Assembly (NCBI RefSeq): GCF_025263565.1
Contig: NZ_CP079868.1
Coordinates: 1 to 64,000 of the forward strand
Reading direction: 5' to 3'
Length of the DNA: 64,000 nucleotides
Source: Mycobacterium sp. SMC-8
Lineage (GTDB): Bacteria; Actinomycetota; Actinomycetes; Mycobacteriales; Mycobacteriaceae
The notes under the pieces were generated by a model. It saw only the letters and a program-made list of their open reading frames with translations, made no database searches and was not told where the DNA came from. The translations under genes and the position numbers were made by a program. Shown piece after piece: positions 36,337 to 45,331 of the stretch (positions are counted from its first letter, which is position 1; every line of letters starts with the position of its first letter).

Positions 36337-37251
36337 GTGCGGGGATTCGATATCATCGGGGACGTTCATGGCTGCGCTGCGAAACTTGAGGACCTTCTGA
36401 GGACGCTTGGATACGCCCAAGACGATTGCACGCGTGCCTACCGGCATCCGCACCGACAGGCCATCTTCGTCGGGGACCTGATAGATCGTGGTAACGAGCA
36501 GGAACGGACACTGCACATCGTCAAATGCATGGCGGACAACGGATTTGCGCGGGTAGTCATGGGCAACCACGAGTTCAACGCGATCGCCTACGGCACAGAC
36601 TACCCCCCGGGTAGCGGCCGGTTCCTACGACCGCACACGCCAGCCAACACAGCCCAGCATCGATCATTCCTCGAACAACTTGACACACGGGCCCAAGCCA
36701 AATACCTGCATTGGTTCCGAACGCTGCCCCTCTGGATCGAAACCCAGGGACTGCGCGTTGTGCATGCCTGCTGGCATGAACCCTCGGTCGCGGTGGTGCG
36801 ACGCGAGCTCGGTGCGAGCAGAATAGCTACGCTAGAACAGTGGGTGCAGGCCTTCACCGAGAATGATCCACTTTACGAAGCCATTGAGGTGTTGCTCAAA
36901 GGACCCGAGATTAGCCTGGTCGACCACGGGGCCCCGGCGTACTGGGAGCGCAGTGGCCATCGTCGGCCCAGCGCGAGGCTGAAATGGTGGGACGACCAAG
37001 CGACCACATTGCGAGCGCTCGCCGAATTGTCGGACACGTTCTGCACTGAGGACGGCCGTCGCTACCCGGAACCTCCAGACATCGAGATCGACGCCGCTGA
37101 ACGATCCTTCGGCTATTCCGGTGGGCCGCCGGTCGTCTACGGACACTATTGGCGGCGAGGACGACCGGAGCATGGTCGCGACTGGACCAAAAAGACGGCC
37201 TGCGTCGACTTCAGTGCTGTGCGAGGTGGGCCACTAGTGTCTCGCGTCTGA
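36337..37251 (+). pseudogene. Metallophosphoesterase, C-terminus replaced by IS630
   Basis: A PPP-type calcineurin-like phosphatase with all metal motifs: DIIGDVHGC, FVGDLIDRG, VVMGNHEFNAIAY, HACWHEPS and VYGHYWRRG. It resembles the PrpE/ApaH group that hydrolyses phosphoproteins or dinucleoside polyphosphates. The frame enters the IS630 after CTA at 37234-37236 and stops at 37251, adding SRV. The original last 30 codons are at 38342-38434. Because the catalytic core is complete, activity may survive. The GTG at 36337 is the likely start. Confidence 0.8.
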
Positions 37252-38295
37252 ATTTGGTTTACGGGTATGGGGCAGGATGTCGTCTGCGGATTTGGTCCAC
37301 ACGAATGGGTGGCAGCGCTGATTCCAGCCTTGGATGAACGCGGCGATGGCGGCCATCAGTTCTTTGACGCTGTTGAACGAGCCACGGCGGATGGCTTGGC
37401 GGGTGATGATCGAGAAGAACACCTCGACCATGTTCAGCCAGGATCCTGAGGTCGGCGTGAAATGCAGTGTCACGCGGGGGTTCTTGTCCAGCCAGGCGTT
37501 GATGTCGGCATGCTTGTGGGTGTGGTAGTTGTCGCACACCACGTGCAGTTTCCGTCGGGGGTAAGCGCGGGCGACCGCTTTGAGGAAGTCGAGGAACTCC
37601 GCTTTGCCGTGCCGCTCATAGCAGCGGTCGGTCACCTTGCCGGTGGCGATCTCGAGTGCGGCAAACAAGGTGGCGGTGCCGTTGCGCTGGTAGTCATGGG
37701 TCGCTTTTTCGGGCAACCCGGGACGCAGCGGCAGGATCGGCTGGGTCCGGTTGAGGGCTTGAATCTGGGACTTTTCATCTACGCACAACACGATCGCGTT
37801 GGTCGGCGGGTTCAAGTAGAGGCCGATTACGTCGCGGACCTTGGCCTCCAGCTCCGGGTCGGTGGAGAACTTAAAGGTCTCCCGGCGCCAGGGTTTGACC
37901 CCGTAACGGCGCCAGGCCCGGGCGACCGTGGCGTCCCCCACGCCGAGGTGTTTGCCGAGCAGTCGACTCGACCAGTGGGTGACCGCCAAAACCTCCGGCG
38001 GCGGCTCCAGGGTGGCTGCCAGGATCGCCGCGTCGTCGACAGTCTTGGGTCGACCGCTGCGAGGCTCGTCGGCAAGTCCATCAATCCCGTACGCGGCGAA
38101 TCGATCCCGCCATTTGATCACCGTCGGTCGCGAGACTCCCACCTGCCGGGCTGCGCCAGAGGTGCCGGCACCATCAGCCACCGCCAGCACGATCCGGGCC
38201 CGCTCGACATGACCGGCAGATGCCGTCGTCGACCGCGTCCACGACTCCAACGTCACGCGATCCTCAGAACTGATCACCAGCGCAGATGACGGCAT
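37234..38295 (-). CDS. IS630-family transposase 1
   Basis: An intact 353-aa transposase. The N-terminal part has an HTH (SGAARQVGVSRPTVIKWRDRF). The DDE core has IVLCVDEKSQIQALNRTQ (Asp), HVVCDNYHTHKHADIN (Asp) and TSGSWLNMVEVFFSIITRQA (Glu). The minus-strand stop uses the flanking TA, as the stop codon TAG is completed by the target duplication. Confidence 0.93.
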   Translation of the reverse strand: MPSSALVISSEDRVTLESWTRSTTASAGHVERARIVLAVADGAGTSGAARQVGVSRPTVIKWRDRFAAYGIDGLADEPRSGRPKTVDDAAILAATLEPPPEVLAVTHWSSRLLGKHLGVGDATVARAWRRYGVKPWRRETFKFSTDPELEAKVRDVIGLYLNPPTNAIVLCVDEKSQIQALNRTQPILPLRPGLPEKATHDYQRNGTATLFAALEIATGKVTDRCYERHGKAEFLDFLKAVARAYPRRKLHVVCDNYHTHKHADINAWLDKNPRVTLHFTPTSGSWLNMVEVFFSIITRQAIRRGSFNSVKELMAAIAAFIQGWNQRCHPFVWTKSADDILPHTRKPNSDARH

Positions 38296-38341
38296 ACACC
38301 ATCATCCCACACTGTAAACTAATTAATGACGCATGACACTA
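37235..38341 (-). mobile_element. IS630-family element 1 in the metallophosphoesterase gene
   Basis: The ends read GTGTC(T/A)(C/T)GCGTC after the TA target duplication at 37235-37236 and 38340-38341. The host reading frame is restored exactly when the element and one TA are removed. Confidence 0.88.
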
Positions 38342-38434
38342 GTTGCCTATCGATGGTCCGGCGAGACCGAAATCCGATCAGAGCACTACGTTTCCGATTG
38401 CTGGCCTGAGGCCGCGACGGCCCGGTGGGAGTGA
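38342..38434 (+). pseudogene. Detached C-terminal end of the metallophosphoesterase
   Basis: In frame with 36337-37236 after excision of IS630: GGPL joins VAYRWSGETEIRSEHYVSDC, ending at TGA 38432-38434. The AYRW-x-GE-x-E ending is usual for this phosphatase group, which supports the join. Confidence 0.75.
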
Positions 38435-39214
38435 GCCGGGCGCCGTGAGCGCGGTCCATTGGTGGAACGTCTAAATTCTCGGTCCATGTGCTAAAGGAAG
38501 TTTGGCGACTCGCTGAGCGGTCGTTGACCGGCGAATTGTTGATCGACGGCGAGGACGCGTCCTCCCGGCCCCGCGCAAGCGCTCTCTGATCGCAGCCCAG
38601 TACACGAACTGCTTCAAGCCGCAAGGTCACGGGGAAGGCTCGCGCGCCCCGGACTGGACACCTGGCAAAGTGCCGAGAAATCGAGGGAACGCAGCAATGC
38701 CAGTATCCCGATACCCGGAATGGCGGCAAGGGTGCCAAACCCGGATCAAGAATGAATCGACGGACCCCAGCGCTCATCACGGACTCGTATTCGATTGGCC
38801 CGGCGGACTGTATCGCCGCGGCGATGCACCACGACGCGTGGCGACCTCGGCATGTGATACGCGTCATACTGAACGGTGGCCGACGGGACTTGTGTCTGGA
38901 AATTTCCAGAGGGGCAGCTTAATCGGTCCGCAAGCCGTAACACGCCGCCGCACGCTTCGTGCGCAGGTCATTTGTACCTCACTTTCCAGGGGTGGTAAAT
39001 CTCCACCAGTCGGCCTCGAACATGGATCCGGCATCGACGGGAGAGATCACGACACGCGTGAGAATCCAGCCCCAGACCTGTGTCCTTGGCGATTGCATGC
39101 ACCTCCATGGGATCGCCTAGGCGTGCCATCCACGCGACCGGAATCACGAACCCTCCGACCTGGAGGCCGCGGAGTTGGCGCGCCGCAGGCGCGTGATCAA
39201 TTGCGACTGATTGA
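38435..39214. other. 780-base stretch with no supported gene
   Basis: The frame at 38670-39284 is long but rich in Arg, Pro and His, with rare codons and no ribosome-binding site, and it runs through the opposite-strand HTH gene's 3' end. I take it as spurious. No repeat or terminator was recognised here. Confidence 0.4.
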
Positions 39215-39529
39215 TCAGGCAGCGAGTTTGCGGCACAGGGATTTTAGCTCCGACCAACCGGACGATGCAGTCACCCGAAAGTAGTTTGGCGCCCTTCCGC
39301 GTCCTGTGTTTGCCGCAGATGTGCGCTCGATCAGGCCGCTGCCGAGCAGGCGGCGAATCACCGGACTCACGACACTGTCTGCAAGGTCCGTCTTTTTCGC
39401 AATCTGCCTTGCAGTGAACGGCTTTCGGGCGCCGATCGCGGCGATGGCGTCAACGATCTCAACAAGATGGCAGTTGTTGAACAGCGCGGCGGATCGGTCT
39501 CTAAGAACCTCGGCGGACGCCTTTTCCAC
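39215..39529 (-). CDS. Winged-helix regulator, 104 aa
   Basis: A MarR/ArsR-like single-domain winged HTH: KPFTARQIAKKTDLADSVVSPVIRRLLGSGLIERT is the HTH plus wing entry, and the wing is GRGRAPNYFRVT. No metal-binding Cys cluster is present. It is divergent from the thymine-pyrophosphorylase/kinase-like gene, with only 48 bases between starts. A palindrome overlaps its GTG start, so it probably regulates itself and the divergent gene. Confidence 0.72.
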   Translation of the reverse strand: MEKASAEVLRDRSAALFNNCHLVEIVDAIAAIGARKPFTARQIAKKTDLADSVVSPVIRRLLGSGLIERTSAANTGRGRAPNYFRVTASSGWSELKSLCRKLAA

Positions 39530-39547
39530 GTGTATACTATGACACGT
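39528..39547. promoter_or_regulatory. Palindromic operator candidate between the divergent genes
   Basis: ACGTGT-N8-ACACGT, with TATACT in the spacer, spans the start of the wHTH gene and sits 30 bases upstream of the next ATG. The dimension fits a dimeric winged-helix regulator. Confidence 0.45.
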
Positions 39548-39577
39548 TTAGCGATCTACTGATTAAGGAAATGTCTG

Positions 39578-40654
39578 ATGCCGGTCACTGTCCCAAAGCA
39601 ATTGGCCATCGACGATCAGACGAACGATAGTGATTCCGACGACCTTTGCTCGTCGACCCCTCCTTCGCCCATCGTGGTTGGCGGACGTACGCTGCAGCCG
39701 ACGCAGGTGTTTGACACCTATTGGCGATTTGCTGCACGGCGCCAGCAGGTCTACGAAGCCCGGGTCGCGGGACGTGACGGGCCTTGGACCTCTGATCCAG
39801 TCCTGCGAGTTCATCGGTTTACCAACTGTTACCGCGCCGCGGACCGCGTCAGCCAGTACGCAATTCGTGAAGTCGCTTACACCGGAGACCAGCGTCCGGC
39901 GGAACTGATATTCCGGATCCTGTTGTTCAAGATGTTCAACAAGATCGACACGTGGCGGCTACTGACGGCGGCGCTGGGGACGCCGACATTGACAACTTTT
40001 GATCTGGATCGATACGGAGCAGTCCTCGATTCGGCGTTCGCGGGTGGACAGCGGTTGTACTCTGCGGCGTACGTGATGCCGGCACCGGGATTTGGGGCGG
40101 CCCGAAAGCACGTTAACCACTTACGGCTGCTGCAACGGATGCTCGACGACGATCTAGCGGGCAACCTGACGTCGGCTGCGTCGATGCAAGAGGCATTCGA
40201 GCTCATCAAGAGCTATCCCGGGATGGGCGATTTCTTAGCGTTCCAGTTCCTCATCGACATCAATTACTCGACTGCGCTGAACTTCGATGAGATGGAGTTC
40301 GTAGTGGCCGGGCCCGGTGCGCGCGATGGCATCCGGAAGTGCTTCGGCGCGCAGAGCGCCGGGATAGAGCACGACATCATTAGATACATGGCTGCAAGCC
40401 AGCAGGAGCATTTTGAACGTCTTGGACTGCCCTTCGGTGGGTTGTTCGGTAGGCCTTTGCAGCTAATCGATTGTCAGAACTTATTCTGCGAAGTCGACAA
40501 GTACGCGCGTGTCGCGCATCCCGACGTCTGCGGGTATAGCGGCCGCACGCGGATCAAGCAAAAATTTCGTGCGCTGCCCGAGCCGGTCCCGGCGTGGTTT
40601 CCACCGAAATGGGGTCTGAATGTAGTCAGTGGTTTCGCGGGCACTTGGGACTGA
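39578..40654 (+). CDS. Thymine pyrophosphorylase / 5-hmdU kinase-like protein (HMUDK_hel type)
   Basis: A 358-aa helical protein. The stretch HRFTNCYRAADRVSQYAIREV, the acidic FRILLFKMFNKIDTWRLL, YPGMGDFLAFQFLIDINYS and the C-terminal Cys/Lys-rich CGYSGRTRIKQKF match my recollection of the family called alpha-glutamyl/putrescinyl-thymine pyrophosphorylase clade 2 or 5-hmdU DNA kinase helical domain. Phage relatives work in hypermodification of thymine. In bacteria the family sits in conflict islands. Here it faces a MazG-thymidylate kinase gene and a thymidylate-synthase-like gene, which supports a thymidine-related role. Confidence 0.65.
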   Translation: MPVTVPKQLAIDDQTNDSDSDDLCSSTPPSPIVVGGRTLQPTQVFDTYWRFAARRQQVYEARVAGRDGPWTSDPVLRVHRFTNCYRAADRVSQYAIREVAYTGDQRPAELIFRILLFKMFNKIDTWRLLTAALGTPTLTTFDLDRYGAVLDSAFAGGQRLYSAAYVMPAPGFGAARKHVNHLRLLQRMLDDDLAGNLTSAASMQEAFELIKSYPGMGDFLAFQFLIDINYSTALNFDEMEFVVAGPGARDGIRKCFGAQSAGIEHDIIRYMAASQQEHFERLGLPFGGLFGRPLQLIDCQNLFCEVDKYARVAHPDVCGYSGRTRIKQKFRALPEPVPAWFPPKWGLNVVSGFAGTWD

Positions 40655-40689
40655 CCTCGGTGAGCTGTGCTCTTTGAGGTCGCGCGGCA

Positions 40690-42177
40690 TCAGGTTGGCT
40701 CTATGAGTCCGCGCCGACCGAGCTCGCCGACAATGAGGTTGTGAGCATCCGATTCCGACATCATCGGGACAAGGACGACGCGGTCAGATGCGGCAGCGAG
40801 GGCCTCGTATCCGCTTTTCACCGCTTGGGCATTGTGGTTGTCGGCTACATGTTCATGGAGAAATAGGAACACCACGTCGGCTTCGAGGTCCTGCCACACC
40901 TCATCGATCAGCCCACGGAACGTCGCTTCCGACAGTCCAAGGCCACCCTCGCTGCCATACCAGCCGTATGCGAGTGTCGACCACCACCATCGGTCGATGA
41001 CGAGGCCGCCGCGGCCCGCTGCTTCGACCAATTGGTCGACGGTCTCGCTGTGACACGACAAGTGCGCGAGCTGTCGGGCAAGTGCCTTGGCTGGCGGCCT
41101 GGCTTCCAGCAGGCGATAGAGGCGCCGAGTGAAGTCCGCGAAGCCTGACGGCATGTGCACGAATGTCGTCGATGCCGGTTCGACAACTGCCTCGAGCATC
41201 TCACGCTGAGTGCTTTTGCCGGCCTTGTCGACGCCTTCGAAGACGACGACGGCACCGGGCCGCAGTGCAAATGCGCGGCCGGATTCGAGAGGTTCGCCGG
41301 GCGGGGTGAACGTGAGGGTGCGGGTGGTCAGGTCGGCGCGCACGGTGCCGCCTCGATGTTCTTTGAGCGCGCGGAACATCTCGTAGCCGGCCAGAATTGC
41401 GTATTCCCAATCGGCGGACTGGCGTTCGGAGACTTCCAAATGAGCGGTCATCTTGCGGCATGCCTTGATGACGTCAGCCGGGACGTGGCTGCTCGTGGCG
41501 AAGAAGCTGTGCTCAGCGGCGACCGAGAAGACATAGGCGGTGAGTCCTTCTTCGATAACTGATGCCCGGCCACCGTCTTGGATCCGGTTGACTTCGGGAT
41601 CGCTGCGCCTCTTGGCGTCGAGTAGGCCACGCATGGTCGGCGACCATCCCAGTACCGCCATGTGGGCGAGGTGCAACGCGTCGTGGTAGCGGTAGTCGTC
41701 GTTGTCGTCACTGTTGTCGTCGAGGGGATCACCCACGGTTCTGACGCCACGGTAGATTCGCACCACCGGCACCGGCTCGGCCGCATCGCTGGCCAAATCG
41801 GCTTCAACGAAGGTGATTTCGATCTGGCGTGGTAGCTGTTCGTGGGTGGGGAAATCCTCGTCGAACAGTTCGTGCGGGGGTGGGGTTGACGGCCGGTTGT
41901 AGCGTTCCTCGACCTTGTGCAGGTTTTCGGCGAGAATCTGCCCTAGGTTGAGGTCGCAGCGCCGAGCCAATGCCGCTGCATACCACATCAAGTCGCCGAG
42001 TTCTTCGCGTACTTCGTCGTCAAAACCGCGATAACCCAATACGTCTCGGTGCCGTTTCTTCAGTTCGGCTGCCAGGCTGCCGATCTCGCCAGCCAAACCC
42101 AGCAGCGGCAGGGTGAAGTCGTCGCCGGGCAGGATGTCACTGGCAGCAGATCGCAGCTGGTAGTCATCGATGTCCAT
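40690..42177 (-). CDS. MazG-like pyrophosphohydrolase fused to thymidylate kinase
   Basis: A 495-aa fusion. Residues 20-95 are a MazG-like helical domain (LGLAGEIGSLAAELKK ... EVREELGDLMWY, the EExxD metal site). Residues 160-270 (YHDALHLAHMAVLGWSPTMR, IEEGLTAYVFSVAAEH) continue an accessory helical domain. Residues 310-495 are a P-loop dTMP-kinase-like domain with FEGVDKAGKSTQ (Walker A, 315-323) and LVIDRWWWSTLAYG. The expected activities are NTP pyrophosphate cleavage and (modified) thymidylate phosphorylation. The ATG overlaps the protease stop as TGATG. It is the last gene of the long minus-strand operon. Confidence 0.75.
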   Translation of the reverse strand: MDIDDYQLRSAASDILPGDDFTLPLLGLAGEIGSLAAELKKRHRDVLGYRGFDDEVREELGDLMWYAAALARRCDLNLGQILAENLHKVEERYNRPSTPPPHELFDEDFPTHEQLPRQIEITFVEADLASDAAEPVPVVRIYRGVRTVGDPLDDNSDDNDDYRYHDALHLAHMAVLGWSPTMRGLLDAKRRSDPEVNRIQDGGRASVIEEGLTAYVFSVAAEHSFFATSSHVPADVIKACRKMTAHLEVSERQSADWEYAILAGYEMFRALKEHRGGTVRADLTTRTLTFTPPGEPLESGRAFALRPGAVVVFEGVDKAGKSTQREMLEAVVEPASTTFVHMPSGFADFTRRLYRLLEARPPAKALARQLAHLSCHSETVDQLVEAAGRGGLVIDRWWWSTLAYGWYGSEGGLGLSEATFRGLIDEVWQDLEADVVFLFLHEHVADNHNAQAVKSGYEALAAASDRVVLVPMMSESDAHNLIVGELGRRGLIEPT

Positions 42178-42641
42178 CAGGTGCCTTCCGTCGAGCTGTG
42201 GCGGGCCACGACAGCGGCGGCCTCTTGCACGTTGACCACGAGGTAGTCCAGCGGCAGCCAGCCGTATCCTCCAGCCCCCCAGTACGTTCCCCAGCAGTTG
42301 CGGATGAGCAGCCGTCGACCAGCTTGAGGGTGTGTAGCGGCACCGACCACTAATACCGCGTGCAAATCGCCTTCGGGACTTCGGATGTCGGGGACGTCGA
42401 TCGAGCCGTCCGGCGCGGGGTTCTCGAACTCGGCGGTGACCTCGACCACCAGGATCACCGGGTGACCGGCGCTGAGTGCATCTTCGATGCCGTCTTCCAC
42501 ACCGTCGTGAGCCAGGACGACATCGTCGACCTTGGCGCGTTGCCAGGGCGGAACACCCACTGCGGTGGGCGGGTCCTCCGTGGCGACACCAAGATGCGGA
42601 TTGAACGGCCAGCTGGCCAACGTGGGCTGACCACAGTCGTC
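42177..42641 (-). pseudogene. C1 papain-like protease, C-terminal part
   Basis: Contains LHAVLVVGAATHPQAGRRLL (catalytic His) and LIRNCWGTYWGAGGYGWLPL (catalytic Asn and the WG(x)GGY strand). In frame with 43772-44057 when IS630 element 2 and one TA are removed: AARAL joins DDCGQPTLASWPF. Confidence 0.78.
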
Positions 42642-43771
42642 TAGTGTCCTGAGTCATTAATTGCGATCTAGTTGTTAGACTGGGTTGTGCCGACACCTCA
42701 TGCCGCGAAGATTGTCTTGACCACTGACGAGCGGGCCGAGTTGGAGGGGTGGGCGCGGCGACGATCCAGTGCCGCGGGTCTGGCGATGCGGGCTCGAATT
42801 GTGTTGGCAGCCGCCGACGGTGGCTCCAACACCGAACTCGCCGATCGGCTGGAACTGTCGATCGGCACGGTGCGGCGATGGCGCAACCGGTTCGTCGAAT
42901 TACGTCTAGACGGGTTGGTTGACGAGCCTCGCCCGGGTCGTCCGCGGGTCGTCGGCGACGACCAGATCGAAGCGTTGATCACCAAGACGCTGGAGACCAC
43001 CCCGCCGGATGCCACTCATTGGTCGACCCGCTCGATGGCCGCTCATTTGGGGTTGAGTCAGTCGATGGTGTCGCGGGTCTGGCGAGCGTTCGGACTGGCT
43101 CCCCACAAGCAGGACTCATGGAAGCTATCGAAGGATCCGCTGTTCGTGGCCAAAGTCCGCGATGTCGTCGGCCTGTACCTGGACCCGCCGGAGCGGGCGC
43201 TGGTGCTCTGCGTGGATGAGAAGACGCAGATCCAGGCCCTTAATCGCACCCAGCCCGTGTTTCCGATGCTGCCCGGAACCCCGGCGCGAGCCAGCCACGA
43301 CTACGTCCGCCACGGCACCTCCAGCTTGTACGCCGCCCTCGACCTGACCACCGGCAAGGTCATCGGCGCGCTGCACTCCCGGCACCGGGCCACCGAGTTC
43401 CTGGCCTTCCTCAAGAAGATCGATGCCGAAGTTCCCGACGATCTCGATGTGCATCTGGTCCTCGACAATGCCTCCACACACAAGACGCCTGCGGTGAAGC
43501 GTTGGCTGGCAAGCCATCCCAGATTCGTCCTGCACTTCACCCCGACCAGCTCCTCGTGGCTCAATCTCGTCGAGCGCTGGTTTGCCGAGCTGACCACCAA
43601 GAAACTGCGCCGCTCCACTCACACCTCGGTGCGGCAACTCAACGCCGATATCCGTGCCTGGATCGACACCTGGAACGACAACCCCAAGCCTTACGTCTGG
43701 ACTAAGACCGCCGACCAGATCCTGGCAAGCATCGCCAACTACTGCAACCGAATTAATGACTCAGGACACTA
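42642..43771 (+). mobile_element. IS630-family element 2 in the C1 protease gene
   Basis: The ends GTGTCCTGAGTCATTAATT are perfect inverted repeats next to the TA duplication (42642-42643, 43770-43771). It is a different IS630 from element 1, with about half the transposase residues shared by eye. Confidence 0.9.
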
Positions 43772-43772
43772 G
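42687..43772 (+). CDS. IS630-family transposase 2
   Basis: An intact 361-aa transposase. It has an HTH (LADRLELSIGTVRRWRNRF) and a DDE core: LVLCVDEKTQIQALNRTQ, DVHLVLDNASTHKTPAV and SSSWLNLVERWFAELTTKKL. The GTG at 42687 is the likely start. The stop TAG is completed by the target TA and the next host base. Confidence 0.93.
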   Translation: MPTPHAAKIVLTTDERAELEGWARRRSSAAGLAMRARIVLAAADGGSNTELADRLELSIGTVRRWRNRFVELRLDGLVDEPRPGRPRVVGDDQIEALITKTLETTPPDATHWSTRSMAAHLGLSQSMVSRVWRAFGLAPHKQDSWKLSKDPLFVAKVRDVVGLYLDPPERALVLCVDEKTQIQALNRTQPVFPMLPGTPARASHDYVRHGTSSLYAALDLTTGKVIGALHSRHRATEFLAFLKKIDAEVPDDLDVHLVLDNASTHKTPAVKRWLASHPRFVLHFTPTSSSWLNLVERWFAELTTKKLRRSTHTSVRQLNADIRAWIDTWNDNPKPYVWTKTADQILASIANYCNRINDSGH

Positions 43773-44057
43773 CGCCCGGGCGGCGTGCTCGAGCTTTGTG
43801 CCGCCCGCTGAAGTCACGCCCTGGTGGGTGCAGTGCCACCAGATCGCTTCTGGTGCAAGCCCAGCTCCTGCGGTGGCTATGCCACTGGTGGTCAGCAGGG
43901 CGGCATGGGCGTGACTCAGCGCGAACGGCAGGCACATCGGACGCGCACCCTGGTCCATCAGTTGACCATCGATGAGCGGGCGCAGGTCAATGTTGGGCCG
44001 GCCTTGCCGCCCGGCAGCGGGGGTCGGGGACAGTGCGCTAGTCACTCGCGTCCTCAA
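43772..44057 (-). pseudogene. C1 papain-like protease, N-terminal part
   Basis: DLRPLIDGQLMDQGARPMCLPFALSHA has the papain arrangement of oxyanion-hole Gln36 and nucleophilic Cys42. No signal peptide or long propeptide is visible, so it would act in the cytoplasm. The start overlaps the 3' end of the ImmA-chagasin-like gene by 20 bases. The whole protein would be about 250 aa. It is broken by IS630 element 2, so the protease should now be inactive. Confidence 0.72.
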
Positions 44058-45330
44058 TCTGATCGCCGGGGTCGTCGAGATCGACGTTCAGATATTCGCG
44101 GCGGCGCAGCACGGCTGGCGTGGGCTTGACGTCGACCTCGAGACGGTAGGTTTCGATCGCTGGCGCCGTTGGGTCGTAGGCGGAGCTGTACACGATGAGG
44201 AACGCCGAGTGCCCTTCGTCTGTCGATCGCAGCGCGAGTAGGCGTGTGCCCGTGCCTCCAATCGGAGCCCCGGGGCTGATCGCGCCGCCGGGCGTATCGC
44301 GTTGACGAGCGATGGCCCGTCGTGCGCTGCGACGTTCGGACGCTGCGAGGGGCCCTCGGGAGACGTGATACTGGTCATCGACCAGCTCCAGGGACGGGAG
44401 CTTCTCCGCGGGGGCGGGCAATTCTGCCGCGTCGGGGGCGGGAAGGATCCGGATGGCGCCGGTGTTGCCGGGGATGCGTGCCAGGGCGTCATCAACCGAT
44501 GCCACCCGTAGAGTCGGCTCGTCAGTGGTGTCGAGGTTGATGGTGTCTTCGTGCGCTGCTGTGGCGATTTCGGGAGGATCGGCGCGAGTGTGCAGCGCGC
44601 GTCTGGCGAGTTCGTCGTCGGTGAGCCAGCGATGTCCTGTAGTGCGGTTCTCGGGTAGCAACACCACGACCTCGTCACCCTCGGTGACGGTCAACGTAGT
44701 GCCCCCGGACTCGACACCCTCCAATGGCCACACGTCGACCGCTCCCGTTGGCCGGTGGCCACGACAGAGCTCTGACTTGATGGCGGCGGGCTGCTTCTTG
44801 AGGAGTTCGTCGCGAAGGGTCCCACCGATGATCTCGAGGTTGGCCAGTTGCCTGGCCACGGCTTCGTAGCTGGCCCCGATGTCACGTGCTACCAGGTAGA
44901 CCGCCGTGGGTGTTGCGGTTTTCGGGCTGTCGAGGCCATGTTCGGCGCACGCCGCGTAGATCAGTGGTGGGGGCATGAGTAGTTGGCTGGCGAAGACTTG
45001 AGCAAGAACCTCACGGTCCCCGGAGGGATGGTAGATGTCTTGCTCGCTGTCGAATGCGGCTTGGCCGTAGTCGAGAACCCAGTGCCCGATCTCGTGGGCG
45101 GCGGTGAACCGTTGCACCGCCGCCCCGCGCTCCGTGGTGAGCATGATTCCGCCATCGCCCTTCGGCACTGCCGCCCCCAACAGGGTTTTCAGGGGGTTGA
45201 AGACCAGCCAGAGGCCGAGTCGGTCGACGATGTGAAAAACGTCGATCGGCGCTTCCTGGTTGATGTCGAGTTCCTGCAGCAAGCTGTCGGCTTCCTGTAC
45301 AGCGTGCCGGAATTGGGTTCGCGTGACCAT
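44038..45330 (-). CDS. ImmA/IrrE metallopeptidase fused to a chagasin-like inhibitor domain
   Basis: A 430-aa protein. Residues 60-170 are an ImmA/IrrE-type zinc peptidase (RFTAAHEIGHWVLDY, HEIGH 79-83, with EVLAQVFASQLLMP as the third-ligand helix). Residues 205-400 resemble the chagasin (I42) fold, which inhibits papain-type proteases: LTVTEGDEVVVLLPENRTTGHRW holds the NxTTG loop, and GAPIGGTGTRLLAL the GxxGG-type loop. The next gene encodes a C1 protease, the natural target class of chagasins. It follows the XRE gene by one base, the standard XRE-ImmA pair. Confidence 0.72.
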   Translation of the reverse strand: MVTRTQFRHAVQEADSLLQELDINQEAPIDVFHIVDRLGLWLVFNPLKTLLGAAVPKGDGGIMLTTERGAAVQRFTAAHEIGHWVLDYGQAAFDSEQDIYHPSGDREVLAQVFASQLLMPPPLIYAACAEHGLDSPKTATPTAVYLVARDIGASYEAVARQLANLEIIGGTLRDELLKKQPAAIKSELCRGHRPTGAVDVWPLEGVESGGTTLTVTEGDEVVVLLPENRTTGHRWLTDDELARRALHTRADPPEIATAAHEDTINLDTTDEPTLRVASVDDALARIPGNTGAIRILPAPDAAELPAPAEKLPSLELVDDQYHVSRGPLAASERRSARRAIARQRDTPGGAISPGAPIGGTGTRLLALRSTDEGHSAFLIVYSSAYDPTAPAIETYRLEVDVKPTPAVLRRREYLNVDLDDPGDQIEDASD

Positions 45331-45331
45331 G

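Noticed and set aside
38670..39284. 204-aa plus-strand frame after the metallophosphoesterase
   Set aside because: Composition is Arg/Pro/His-rich with no start signal, and it runs into the 3' end of the opposite-strand regulator.
42178..42696. N-terminal extension of the MazG-thymidylate kinase frame to 668 aa
   Set aside because: The extra 170 residues are Arg-rich and are a shadow of the protease gene in another frame; a clean ATG at 42177 overlaps the protease stop.
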